Positions 1-7,811 of a stretch of 64,000 nt of DNA are shown in pieces (the stretch's first letter is position 1; every line of letters begins with the position of its first letter). The notes under the pieces are model-generated. The model was given only the letters and a program-made list of their open reading frames with translations, was not told the origin of the DNA and did no database searches. The stretch is from Microbacteriaceae bacterium (lineage in GTDB: Bacteria > Actinomycetota > Actinomycetes > Actinomycetales > Microbacteriaceae), in assembly GCA_025463545.1 (NCBI GenBank), contig JAODAR010000001.1:1-64000 (forward strand), written 5' to 3'. Both the position numbers and the translations under genes were made by a program.

Positions 1-104
1 CACCGGTGGGGGTGGGGAATTGCACGATTAACGAAGTAAGGATTCAAGGGGACCCAGTCGTTCGGGCTCCGCCCTCACTCCTCCTCGAATCGCTGGGCAC
101 GACT

Positions 105-148
105 AACGAAGTGAGGACCGGCCCTGGCGGGCCGGTCCTCACTTCGTT
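105..148 (-). terminator. Perfect 20-bp hairpin, likely original tRNA-Ala terminator
   Basis: Positions 105-124 and 129-148 are exact reverse complements with a 4-nt loop. The hairpin lies one base outside the left attachment repeat at 150. If the 6-kb island is removed, this hairpin would sit directly after the 3' end of the tRNA-Ala now at 6194-6267, so it is probably that gene's original terminator, displaced by the insertion. No strong T-run follows, so the terminator role is inferred from position and stem strength. Confidence 0.55.
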
Positions 149-149
149 G

Positions 150-179
150 GTGGATCCAAGGGGATTCGAACCCCTGACC
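150..179. repeat. Left attachment-site repeat (copy of tRNA-Ala 3' end)
   Basis: Thirty bases identical to 6193-6222. The match runs through the acceptor 3' strand and T-arm of the tRNA-Ala gene; allowing one mismatch it extends to 184/6227 (34 of 35). Beyond that no tRNA anticodon or D-arm is present, so this is a partial tRNA copy, as left by site-specific integration into a tRNA 3' end. Confidence 0.85.
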
Positions 180-404
180 TCCTGTTGTATTCAGCGGGTT
201 TAGGATTCGTCTATTCTGAGCCGTCAATTCGACTTAACTTGGACGAAGTACTGGTCAGTTGGTCTTTTCCAAAACAAGTTTCTATGAGGTGCCATAGCCG
301 ACGAGACGTAGAAGGGATAGCTCCGCGTACCGCACGCCGGCATGCTTGCCGCGGAAAGCGCATATACGAGACCTGCGGTCGGCGACGTGCCTGCGAGTAG
401 TGGA

Positions 405-1790
405 TCAGCCCAGAAGCACGACGGTGTAGCCCCCGAACACCTCGCCTTGCTGGCTGGCGGTGACGCGGTAGACGTGCGCCTCGCCCTGCGCTGGAGCGCC
501 GTCGCCAGTGGTGAACGTGATTTGCTGGTCGTCCCCTATGACCTGGTGGTCGCCCGCGTCAGGCCCCCCAGCGGAGGGGCCACCGCCAATGGTCGTGGGG
601 GCCCCGAGGAGGGCCTCCCCGGTCTTCGGAGCCTGCGCAGGGAACTGTCCGCGGACCCCGGTGCGGAGTTGTAGCCAGGGCATCTCGTGCGGGGCCACGC
701 GGGCTACCTGGACCCGGGCTGGCTCGCCGTACAGCGGCCCTACCTTCAGTGTCAGAGGAGCAATTGGGGTCGGGAGATCGAGTGGCCCACCGATGAGTCG
801 GGCCATGGTGTGCATACCTGCCCCCGCGGCCACGACATGGATGTTGCGTTGGGCGATGTGCCGGTTGAGGGCTGCGTCCCAAGATGGGGTGCCGAGGCCG
901 TCGCTGGTCTCGTCCCAGACCCTGACCACGAGGCACTCATGGCCGCCGTTAACGAACGTCGGCACCCAGGACGTCGGACACTTGACCACCGCGTGGTTAC
1001 GCCCGCTGCCCCTGGCTCCCAGGGACACGGCACTCACGCCGATGAGGTGGGCGCCGCTCGGGCCGATCCCCAGTGCCGGGTCGCACCAGTAGAACTCGAC
1101 TACGACGTTGGGTGCGGTACACAGGCCAAAGTTCCAGACGTGTGCATACAGGGTGTTGGCTTGGGCCGCGAGCGCCGTCTGGCCAAGGTCCGGCGGCACC
1201 GGTGGCGCCGCCGACGGCTCGACACCGGCCAACAGCAGGATGTCCGGGCTCTCCCAAAACGGTCCGACAACTGGCCGCGCCCCCAGGTCCCCAGCATTTG
1301 CCCGCATGAACAGGAACGGCAGGTACAGATCGCCCCGTTGGCCTGGCCACTGGTTCCACGGAGGGGTGTTGAAGTCGCACGGCTCGAGCTGACCACCCGG
1401 CACCTGGCCGGTCGAGGTCCCGTAGTGCCGACCCGGCCGGTTGGGGTTCTTCCAGCCGATCGAGGTTCCTGCGCCGTGCGTCGGGTGCGGAGGACCGTGC
1501 TGGTGGCCATGGTGTTGTTCGCACACGTGATCATGACCGTGCTGGCACAAAGCGCCGCCAACCTCGCAGCAACAGATCGGATGGCGGTCGTGTTCACGGT
1601 GGCAAGCGGCGCACCCGTGCGAGGTGTCGGCGCCGCCGGTCCCGCTCGACCCGCCCCAGCCTCCTTCGCCGCCGTACCCGCCCGAACCACCCGAGCCGCC
1701 AGAACCACCGCCGCGGTCAGGACAGTCACGAGAGGCCGCCCCAGCCGCTTGCGTGGTTGATACGAAGCCCCAGTCGTCGCCGGCGGTCAT
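405..1790 (-). CDS. Unknown protein with Gly-rich and Cys/His-rich N-terminus
   Basis: A 461-residue protein of unrecognised function. Residues about 27-53 are almost all Gly/Ser, and residues about 58-105 are packed with Cys and His (including CxxC and CCC clusters), which suggests metal binding. The rest looks globular, rich in aromatic and beta-type segments (for example the WNFGLCTAPNVVVEFYWCDP stretch), possibly an Ig-like or CARDB-like fold, but I cannot name the family. No signal peptide or membrane segment is seen. Its ATG overlaps the stop codon of the upstream Zn-PLC-like gene by 4 bp (ATGA), so the two are translationally coupled and probably work together. Real-gene confidence is good; function is unknown. 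Confidence 0.75.
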   Translation of the reverse strand: MTAGDDWGFVSTTQAAGAASRDCPDRGGGSGGSGGSGGYGGEGGWGGSSGTGGADTSHGCAACHREHDRHPICCCEVGGALCQHGHDHVCEQHHGHQHGPPHPTHGAGTSIGWKNPNRPGRHYGTSTGQVPGGQLEPCDFNTPPWNQWPGQRGDLYLPFLFMRANAGDLGARPVVGPFWESPDILLLAGVEPSAAPPVPPDLGQTALAAQANTLYAHVWNFGLCTAPNVVVEFYWCDPALGIGPSGAHLIGVSAVSLGARGSGRNHAVVKCPTSWVPTFVNGGHECLVVRVWDETSDGLGTPSWDAALNRHIAQRNIHVVAAGAGMHTMARLIGGPLDLPTPIAPLTLKVGPLYGEPARVQVARVAPHEMPWLQLRTGVRGQFPAQAPKTGEALLGAPTTIGGGPSAGGPDAGDHQVIGDDQQITFTTGDGAPAQGEAHVYRVTASQQGEVFGGYTVVLLG

Positions 1791-4366
1791 AACTCGTCTC
1801 CGTCGTCAGCCGGTTCGGCGGCTTCGACCGGCACGACCCCGATGATCACCGGCGGAGGCGGCGGGTCAACGTACTCCAGCTGCATGGGTTCGACCCCTTC
1901 CTTCCAGTTGGACTTGTCCAGCCAGGGCGCGGCCACGGGAAGCTGGTAGGGGAAGCCCATGTCGGTCTCGCCGACCGAGTCGCCTCGGATCCAGTCCCAG
2001 GTGAGGTAGGCGTAGGCGCGGTCGGCGTCGAGGTTGAACTGGGTCTCGTACTCGGTCGGGTTGACCAGCCGCCCGATGAGGTACGCCGAGAACGGCACCG
2101 GGTCCCCGAGCGGACTCAGCCGCCGGCGGGCCTTGCCGATGAGCTGCTCGTTGATCTGGTCGGTCTCCCAGGGGGTCTGGGCGGACTCGTACGCCGTCCG
2201 GCCCTCCGCGTCGAAGCCGGCGTCGGTTCGGAAGAAGACCTGGTCGGGTGTGGTGCCCTCGGGGTAGGGCCCCGGCCGCAACGGCTTGTAGGCGCCGGTG
2301 GGCCCGTGGGGGTCGCTCTTGCTGGGGTCGTATGTCTCCGTCGGGGTGGGAATCTCCGTGTTCTGGCCGCCGGACTCGAATTCGCTGGCAGACGGGTACG
2401 CCCAGGGCCGGCGGAACTCCCAGTCGTCTGGGAGGTGGCGGCGGGTGGGGATGTCGTCGGCGTGGTACTGCAGCACTGGGTAGTAGGGGTAGTTGGGGTC
2501 GCGTACCGAATGGCTGACGATGACGGCCTGGTTCTGGTCGAGGTTCCCGAAGGGGTCGATGGCGTCGGCCAATGCCTGTTGGAAGGCTCCGTCGATCGTC
2601 CCGCCAAGGGTGATGAGAGGGAGGTCGATCTCGTTGGGCCACTTGAGCTCGCCGTTGTCCTCGTAGCGTGCCTCGGCGTGCGGCATCAGGAGTCCGGTGT
2701 GGGCGAGCACTTCGTGGGTCTTGGTGGCGACGTCCCAGATCTTCAGCGCGATTTCGTACAGGCGGACCCGCACGGGATACGTCAGGGGGCTCAGTCCCAT
2801 CTTGATGAGGTCCCCGATCAGCTTGATAACCGCGGCAATCTCCTTCACGAGCCACTGGACCAGAGCGAGGAACACGTCGCAGAGGTCCTCGACCGGGTTG
2901 TCGCCGTTGACGCCCGAGAAGTCTGGCGGCTGGAAGAGGTTGGTGAAGTCGTCAAGGGGCGGCACGATGATGAAGTCGGGCACCCGCGGCTTGGGTAGCT
3001 CCCAGCCGCCGTTGAAGTTCAGCTTGTATAGGGTGATCATCAGCCGGTACGCCGTCCCCACCTCCCACGGCAGCGGGAAGCCCACCGGGACGTTGAACGA
3101 TGGAGGGGGCGCGATCGCGTCGAGCAGCTCCTGGAACGGCCGGTCAAGACCGTGCCCGGTGACCGCCTTGACGGCGGTGGTCAGCTTGCCCCGGTCGATC
3201 TGTTGCTGGAACACGTCGCCCTGGTAAATCTTCGGGTGCGGGTGGTCGGTGAACGTCTCGACGAGCGCCGCAACGATGGCCTCCGACATCCAGGTGGGCA
3301 TCTCGCCATCGACGTCGAGCTGCTCCTTGCGGGTGTCGGGATCGTCCGACAGCGGCGATGGGCGCTGCTCGCCCTGCGGTTCGTCGGGGGTCAGCTGGAC
3401 GAGGAACCACAGCGCAGACGAGGACACCTCGGGGTAGTCGGCTGTCTTGCCCCACGGGTCGCTGGGGATGGTGCCGCCGTCCCCGGACTGGGAGTAGTTC
3501 CAGGCGTCGATGTGGTTCTCGATGAGGTGGTGGCGGGTTGGATGGTCTCGGTAGGGGCCTCCGCACTGCTCGTTGACGAAACTGTGAGCAATGGTGTCGG
3601 TGCCGACGTGCACGATCCAGCCCATTGCGAAGGCGAGGAACTGTTCGAACCGCTCTTCGCCCTCGTCGCTGCCGTCGCGGAACTTCTCGGCTTGGCGCAC
3701 AAGCGCCTGGCAGGTGGCCGATGTCCGCCGGTAGTGAGTCATGTCGCTCCACAGGAACGAGTCTTCGGACCAGCCCTTGGCGATCACGGTGTTCATCGCG
3801 CCCCACAGGTCGGCGAAGGTCGCCAACTCCTGAACCCCGATGGTCTCGATGGCATTCAGCAGCTCCTCCAGGGCCGTCTTGAATGCGTTGAGGACGCCGC
3901 CGGTCAAGTCGTCGAGCAGTTCCGAGGCCGCGTCCACGAGGGGACCCACAGTCTTGTCCCAGACCTCGACGAAGTCGTTCCAGATCTTCTGGAGTTTGAT
4001 GAGGAAGCGGATGAAGGACGTCAGCGTCGAGTCGACGCCGTCCAGGATCACCAGCAATGGTTCCCAGTCGTCCTCGCTGGCGGCGTCGAAGAAGTAATAG
4101 ATCGCCAACCCGAGCATGATGTCGTCGGAGCGAGGACCCAGTATGTCGTTGCTCCAGTCTTGGGAGAAGAAGAAGATGTCGGGTCCAATCGCCCCGACGG
4201 CCGTGAACTTCTCCCACTTCTTCATCAACTCACCGCAGGTCGCGGGGTCATACCTGGAGACAGCTTCGCCACCTTCACCTAGATCCGGCCAGTCGGTGAA
4301 CTGCCCGTCAGCCAACAGATCGGCGACACGTCGTGCCGTGTAAATGTGGGTGAAGTGACCAGGCAT
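1787..4366 (-). CDS. Zinc-dependent phospholipase C-like domain protein
   Basis: About 859 residues. The start chosen is the ATG at 4366, because a GGAGG Shine-Dalgarno lies 6 nt upstream and the family N-terminus (MPGHFTHIYTARRVAD) begins there; the open frame upstream is low-complexity and unlikely to be coding. The N-terminal third resembles the Zn-dependent phospholipase C / S1-P1 nuclease fold: GAIGPDIFFF at 58-67, and a GWIVHVGTDTIAHSFVN block at 249-265 placing His253, Asp257 and His261 as likely metal ligands, followed by HHLIENHID at 279-287. The remaining 550 residues are not recognised. No signal peptide is apparent, unlike secreted clostridial PLCs. Coupled to the 461-residue gene downstream. 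Substrate is unknown; the hydrolase assignment is from motif pattern only. Confidence 0.7.
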   Translation of the reverse strand: MPGHFTHIYTARRVADLLADGQFTDWPDLGEGGEAVSRYDPATCGELMKKWEKFTAVGAIGPDIFFFSQDWSNDILGPRSDDIMLGLAIYYFFDAASEDDWEPLLVILDGVDSTLTSFIRFLIKLQKIWNDFVEVWDKTVGPLVDAASELLDDLTGGVLNAFKTALEELLNAIETIGVQELATFADLWGAMNTVIAKGWSEDSFLWSDMTHYRRTSATCQALVRQAEKFRDGSDEGEERFEQFLAFAMGWIVHVGTDTIAHSFVNEQCGGPYRDHPTRHHLIENHIDAWNYSQSGDGGTIPSDPWGKTADYPEVSSSALWFLVQLTPDEPQGEQRPSPLSDDPDTRKEQLDVDGEMPTWMSEAIVAALVETFTDHPHPKIYQGDVFQQQIDRGKLTTAVKAVTGHGLDRPFQELLDAIAPPPSFNVPVGFPLPWEVGTAYRLMITLYKLNFNGGWELPKPRVPDFIIVPPLDDFTNLFQPPDFSGVNGDNPVEDLCDVFLALVQWLVKEIAAVIKLIGDLIKMGLSPLTYPVRVRLYEIALKIWDVATKTHEVLAHTGLLMPHAEARYEDNGELKWPNEIDLPLITLGGTIDGAFQQALADAIDPFGNLDQNQAVIVSHSVRDPNYPYYPVLQYHADDIPTRRHLPDDWEFRRPWAYPSASEFESGGQNTEIPTPTETYDPSKSDPHGPTGAYKPLRPGPYPEGTTPDQVFFRTDAGFDAEGRTAYESAQTPWETDQINEQLIGKARRRLSPLGDPVPFSAYLIGRLVNPTEYETQFNLDADRAYAYLTWDWIRGDSVGETDMGFPYQLPVAAPWLDKSNWKEGVEPMQLEYVDPPPPPVIIGVVPVEAAEPADDGDEL

Positions 4367-4747
4367 CGAAGCCTCCGAGGAGCGGGTCCGAACTTTGGGG
4401 CACCGCCTTTCGAGTGTCCACCCGCGGCGTCCACAATACAACCCCCAGGCCAACGACAAGCGGCTGCTGGTCCTGGACTGGCTACGGCAACGCATCGAAG
4501 CCAGCGCCCACCTCGCCGAGACGACATCGAAACGCTGAGACCACCCACGGCGCCGGCCGTCTCGAATCCGACACCCCTGCGGGACGCCGGCGCCCCGCAC
4601 GCCGCTGTCGTGTACTCGACCGTCGCTGGTTCTCTTTCGAGATGGACGGGGAGTACGCTGCTCTGTCCGTGGTGCGATTCTTACCTCCGGACACTTCCCC
4701 AGTCCGCGCTCGTCACATGATCGACCGAATCGCCGCCGGACGCGCTG
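4367..4747. other. Divergent intergenic region with possible gene remnant
   Basis: This 381-bp stretch separates the minus-strand Zn-PLC-like gene from the plus-strand DUF1643-like gene and should hold both promoters, though I see no clear -35/-10 pair. On the plus strand, about 4441-4538 translates without a start codon into a plausible amphipathic C-terminus (NDKRLLVLDWLRQRIEAS...) ending in a stop, which could be the tail of a deleted gene. Confidence 0.3.
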
Positions 4748-5323
4748 TTGCACTTTGACTACGGGTTGCTAAGCCATCCGCGGGGCTTGCCACAGGGTGA
4801 GGCGGGACCTGGAAGGGTTCTCGGTGCAATACTTCTGAACCCCGCAATCACGAGCGGCGCGGCCACGTTTCGGCATCTTGCCGCTGCCGCTGAAAGCCTC
4901 GATTGCGCACACGTCACCATCGCGAATATGTTCCCGATAGCAACTCGGAGCGTGGACGAGATCAGTGCGATTGGGAGCGATATGCACACTTGGGAAATGG
5001 CACGTGAGGGCATCGAGGGCCTTCTATACAAATCCGAGGTGCTAGTGGCAGCGTGGGGCATCAGCGGACTCGTGGGCGATGCTCGAAGGAACATGAGACT
5101 TCAGATCGAATGGCTAACCGACGAGCTCCAGGGTCGGGATCGTACGATCTGGAGTGTCGTAGAGTCACCACGCCACCCCTCTCGTTGGCATCAGTACGTG
5201 AGCGACAAGTATGGTCGGGCCGGTACCGGCACTCTTACGGACAAGTTGGGTCGGGTACTCCTCGAATGGCAACCTCACGACCTTCTGAGCGGACGCCCGG
5301 GAACGAATCATGCACCGAAGTGA
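4748..5323 (+). CDS. DUF1643-like protein
   Basis: A 191-residue protein. Three motif blocks fit the DUF1643 family: LNPAITSG (family LNPSTAD), NMFPIATRS (family NLFAxRAT) and VAAWGISG (family VAAWGxxG). DUF1643 proteins are of unknown biochemical function and are common in mobile elements and phages. The start is uncertain: the frame opens after a stop at 4718 and the first candidate start is a TTG at 4748, with no good Shine-Dalgarno. It is transcribed away from the Zn-PLC cassette, and the small gene at 5350 follows 26 nt later, so they may be co-transcribed. Confidence 0.6.
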   Translation: MHFDYGLLSHPRGLPQGEAGPGRVLGAILLNPAITSGAATFRHLAAAAESLDCAHVTIANMFPIATRSVDEISAIGSDMHTWEMAREGIEGLLYKSEVLVAAWGISGLVGDARRNMRLQIEWLTDELQGRDRTIWSVVESPRHPSRWHQYVSDKYGRAGTGTLTDKLGRVLLEWQPHDLLSGRPGTNHAPK

Positions 5324-5349
5324 CGTTCGAGGCGGCAGAGTAGCTGCCT

Positions 5350-5616
5350 GTGATCGTTGGTCGGAAACGAGCCCACTTCAGGAGCTATGTCCTCGTCGGC
5401 GATGGCGACCGGGATCTCACAGCCTGGATGGCCCAGAATGTCGAACTCGCGATCTGGGAGAAGCCGGACATCCCACCCGATTGCGACGTTGTTACGTTGA
5501 AGGTGCGCAACATCAGTCCCGATGACGGGGCGCTATTGCACGAGGTGGAGCCCGTCATCACGATGCCTCACAAGCCTTCGGATACGAAACAACCTAATTG
5601 GAGCACCGATCCGTGA
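5350..5616 (+). CDS. Small hypothetical protein
   Basis: An 88-residue ORF beginning with GTG, 26 nt after the DUF1643-like gene on the same strand. The N-terminus (VIVGRKRAHFRSYVLVGD) is beta-strand-like and the C-terminus is acidic/polar. No family was recognised, and no strong ribosome-binding site is present. It is retained because of its position, strand and balanced composition, but it could be spurious. Confidence 0.4.
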   Translation: MIVGRKRAHFRSYVLVGDGDRDLTAWMAQNVELAIWEKPDIPPDCDVVTLKVRNISPDDGALLHEVEPVITMPHKPSDTKQPNWSTDP

Positions 5617-5752
5617 CGCAGCGTTTCAGCCTGTCTCTTGAGCAGGGAAGGGCGCCGGCCCTACTCGCCCCATAACGGTGGCTCCGGAGGAGTCTTCAGG
5701 GATTTCGCTCCTGAACGGCCTGCATTCGGCCCGCCGCCGCCAGCGATGCCAG

Positions 5753-6034
5753 CTAGGAGTATATGACTGTCCGCCAGCGCTCCGGATTCGAGTTCCAGCT
5801 CATGGTGTGATCTGCGCAGAATGCCTCGAGGTCGACGATGTCGGGGCGCAGTTCCCTGAGGCGCGTTGAGAGCTGGAACGGCGATGACGTGTCGAGGGTG
5901 CCGTGAAGTATGAGTGTCGGCGCACTCAGGCGCAGGTCGTAGATCGTCTGGATCGGGACGCCGAGACGTGCCGCCAGATCGGAGATGGACAGAACCGACT
6001 CGAAGTCGCTGGAGAGAGAAGTTTCACTAGTCAT
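5753..6034 (-). pseudogene. Chimeric remnant: excisionase-type HTH joined to alpha/beta-hydrolase tail
   Basis: Starting at the ATG at 6034, residues about 14-35 (VLSISDLAARLGVPIQTIYD) match the MerR/excisionase-like HTH that normally continues into a wing with Arg/Gly residues. Instead the sequence switches abruptly to LSAPTLILHGTLDTSSPFQL...ADHTMSWNSNPERWR, which is the C-terminal beta-strand, catalytic-Asp and catalytic-His region of an alpha/beta hydrolase. Neither half is complete: the hydrolase lacks its nucleophile elbow and the HTH lacks its wing. The most likely history is a deletion that fused a mobile-element excisionase to an unrelated gene. The reading frame is open across the join, so a product could still be made. 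Confidence 0.6.
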
Positions 6035-6134
6035 ACCTGTGAGGTGTGCAAGCGATTCCGAACCCGCCCGGGAACACCTCGAGGGCATTCGAAAGATGTG
6101 AGTACGAAAGCAAGAAGTGTCGAATAAACGTCGA

Positions 6135-6176
6135 ACGGCCATTCCAAATCCCTTGTTCGGGTTTTGGAATGACCGT
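6135..6176 (-). terminator. Hairpin downstream of tRNA-Ala, island side
   Basis: CATTCCAAA (6140-6148) pairs with TTTGGAATG (6163-6171), and the stem continues with ACGG/CCGT after one mismatch. It begins 18 nt past the tRNA 3' end on the minus strand, and AT-rich sequence follows. It may have replaced the tRNA terminator that the island displaced to 105-148. Confidence 0.45.
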
Positions 6177-6192
6177 CAGACTAGTACTTTCT

Positions 6193-6222
6193 GTGGATCC
6201 AAGGGGATTCGAACCCCTGACC
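6193..6222. repeat. Right attachment-site repeat (inside tRNA-Ala)
   Basis: Exact copy of 150-179. It covers the T-arm and 3' acceptor strand of the intact tRNA-Ala, so integration preserved a functional tRNA on this side. Confidence 0.85.
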
Positions 6223-6267
6223 CCCTGCATGCCATGCAGGTGCGCTACCGGGCTGCGCCATGGACCC
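6194..6267 (-). tRNA. tRNA-Ala (anticodon GGC)
   Basis: On the minus strand, acceptor GGGTCCA pairs with TGGATCC; the anticodon stem CCTGC/GCAGG encloses the loop ATGGCAT, giving anticodon GGC (reads GCC). The T-loop is TTCGAAT. The terminal CCA is not encoded: the discriminator A is followed by CAG. The 3' half is the target of the adjacent island. Confidence 0.95.
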
Positions 6268-6340
6268 ATTCCGCTGTTCAGATTGCTCCGAACAACTTGA
6301 TTAGATTACTACACAGATGTGTCGAACACGAAACTGAGCG

Positions 6341-6718
6341 CTACTCGCGAGCCTCGTGGGCTGGCTGCTCGATCGGGATCACGGGGCAGTCCTTCCACAG
6401 GCGCTCCAGCGAGTAGTACATGCGCTCCTCTTCGTGGAACACGTGCACAACCAGGTCCCCGAAGTCGATCAGGATCCAGCGGCCTTCGGCTCGCCCCTCG
6501 CGACGAAGCGGCTTGGTGCCCGCTTCGATCAGCTTGTCTTCGATCTCGCCGGCGATGGCGACGACATTGCGCTCGGAACGGCCGGTGACGATGAGGAAGA
6601 TGTCGGCCAGCGGCAACGGGTTTGAGACGTCGAGCGCGACCAGGTCCTCCCCCGCCTTCGAGTCGGCGGCGGCGGCGGCCACCTTGAGGAGCTCGAGAGC
6701 GTGGGCAGAAGCAGTCAT
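6341..6718 (-). CDS. rsfS: Ribosomal silencing factor RsfS
   Basis: 125 residues, of usual size for the RsfS/Iojap family, which binds ribosomal protein L14 (uL14) and blocks subunit joining under nutrient limitation. The sequence keeps the family core: LVALDVSNPLPLADIFLIVTG, then AIAGEIEDKLIEAG, then the WILIDFGDLVVHVFHEEER block. The ATG at 6718 was chosen over an upstream in-frame start because the family N-terminus begins here and a GAGG precedes it. It is the last gene of the nadD cluster; nadD-rsfS linkage is widely conserved in bacteria. Confidence 0.95.
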   Translation of the reverse strand: MTASAHALELLKVAAAAADSKAGEDLVALDVSNPLPLADIFLIVTGRSERNVVAIAGEIEDKLIEAGTKPLRREGRAEGRWILIDFGDLVVHVFHEEERMYYSLERLWKDCPVIPIEQPAHEARE

Positions 6719-6758
6719 CGGGTAAACCTCGGAGTCGGTGAAGCAAAAAAGTCGAGCA

Positions 6759-7811
6759 TTAGAAAATCTGGAACAGGTAGGCAGCCGCGAACAGCGCGAG
6801 CACGCCGACCAGCAGGACACCGGCGGTGACGGCGAGGATCACCGGAAGGGACGCGGCACGCTTCTTCGGCGGTGTCATCACACCGCGGGTTGAAGTGTGG
6901 GTGCTGACAGCACGGCTGGCGCTCACCGGGGCGACGCTGGTCGTGGGGCCGGCTTCGTCGAGCTGGTCCTCCAGGTGGTCCATCTCGGAGGAGTCGAAGT
7001 GGTTCGGGTGCTGTCCGGTCGAGCCGAGGCTTCGCGGCAGGTCGATCGACCCGGTGATCAGGATCTCTCCCGTGCTGGTGAGCGACCCCGACGAGTTGCC
7101 CTGCTGCGGTATCGACGGCAGGATCAGGGCGTTCGTGGTGGTCGGGATGCCGCCGGCTGCGACCCCACGGGAGAGCAGCTGGTCGAATGGCTGACTCTGG
7201 TCGAGCACCTGGGTGTGCTCGTCGACATCGCGGTCGATGGACCAGTGGCCGACCGGCGGGTTGAGCGGCGTGTTGATGGCCTGGGGCGGAAGGCTGAGGG
7301 CGGGCGCCGACGGCATCTCGTAGCTCGTACCGGCGGCACGTTCCTCATTGCCTGCGATCGCGTCGTCGTCATCGACTACGTCTTCGGGGATGTCGTCGTC
7401 CTCGACGTCCTCATCGATGACGAAGCCATCCGGGACGACATCGGCGTCGGGAACAACGCCGTTCTCGGCCTGCCTCGCGGCCATGAGCTCCCGAAGCTCC
7501 CGGCGGGTGAGCGTCCGCTCCGGTACAGAGGCGCGCTCTGTGGTCAGTTCGGACCGGTGGGCGACGGCAGCATCGTCATCGTCGTCGTCAGCGGGCTCGT
7601 CGCCGAGCGGCTGGTCGGCTGCACCGCGAGGGGCGAACGCTGAGGCGGTCACGCCGGCATCCGCTTCGTCCGGACTGACGGATGGTGACTCAGGAGCCGC
7701 GGACTTCTCGACTTCGGTCTCGGCGTCGAGTACGGACTCGGGCGCCAGTGCCCGGGCCCTTTCACGCATTTGTCGCCGCGTGAGTGGCTGCGGGTCGTTA
7801 CCCAACGTCAT
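6759..7811 (-). CDS. Acidic low-complexity protein with C-terminal membrane anchor
   Basis: 350 residues. The first 300 are hydrophilic with acidic runs (DDDDDD near residue 75-80 and a Glu/Asp-rich block near 130-150) and look disordered. The basic PPKKRAAS stretch is followed by one hydrophobic helix ([20 protein letters not shown]...) ending at the C-terminus, so it should be tail-anchored with its bulk in the cytoplasm. Two LTRRxxRE repeats occur, at about residues 10-17 and 100-107. The ATG overlaps the nadD stop by 4 bp, so it is coupled to nadD. Function is unknown; position between nadD and rsfS suggests a lineage-specific insertion. Confidence 0.75.
   Translation of the reverse strand: MTLGNDPQPLTRRQMRERARALAPESVLDAETEVEKSAAPESPSVSPDEADAGVTASAFAPRGAADQPLGDEPADDDDDDAAVAHRSELTTERASVPERTLTRRELRELMAARQAENGVVPDADVVPDGFVIDEDVEDDDIPEDVVDDDDAIAGNEERAAGTSYEMPSAPALSLPPQAINTPLNPPVGHWSIDRDVDEHTQVLDQSQPFDQLLSRGVAAGGIPTTTNALILPSIPQQGNSSGSLTSTGEILITGSIDLPRSLGSTGQHPNHFDSSEMDHLEDQLDEAGPTTSVAPVSASRAVSTHTSTRGVMTPPKKRAASLPVILAVTAGVLLVGVLALFAAAYLFQIF

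Larger units (their letters stand above)
150..6222. mobile_element. Integrated genomic island at tRNA-Ala(GGC), about 6.0 kb
   Basis: The segment is bounded by a 30-bp direct repeat of the tRNA-Ala 3' end (150-179 and 6193-6222), and the intact tRNA is at one boundary, which is the classic arrangement of a tyrosine-recombinase element. Cargo is a Zn-PLC-like/Cys-His-rich gene pair on the minus strand, then a DUF1643-like gene and a small unknown gene on the plus strand. The stretches around 180-320 and 4750-5620 look less GC-rich than the flanking housekeeping genes. An excisionase-like HTH remnant (5753-6034) is next to the tRNA end, but no integrase gene is recognisable, so the element is probably decayed or was mobilised in trans. 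No phage structural genes are present. Confidence 0.75.

Noticed and set aside
342..674. Plus-strand small ORF at the left island end
   Set aside because: Overlaps the minus-strand gene at 405-1790 and has no motif or ribosome-binding site.
3152..4282. Plus-strand open frame opposite the Zn-PLC-like gene
   Set aside because: Shadow frame; the minus-strand start has a good ribosome-binding site and family motifs.
4367..4753. N-terminal extension of the Zn-PLC-like gene to 4753
   Set aside because: The 129 extra residues are Arg-rich and unlike a real domain, while ATG 4366 has GGAGG and the family start.
150..6222. Prophage
   Set aside because: No capsid, terminase, portal, tail, lysis or replication genes; only att repeats and a partial excisionase-like HTH.
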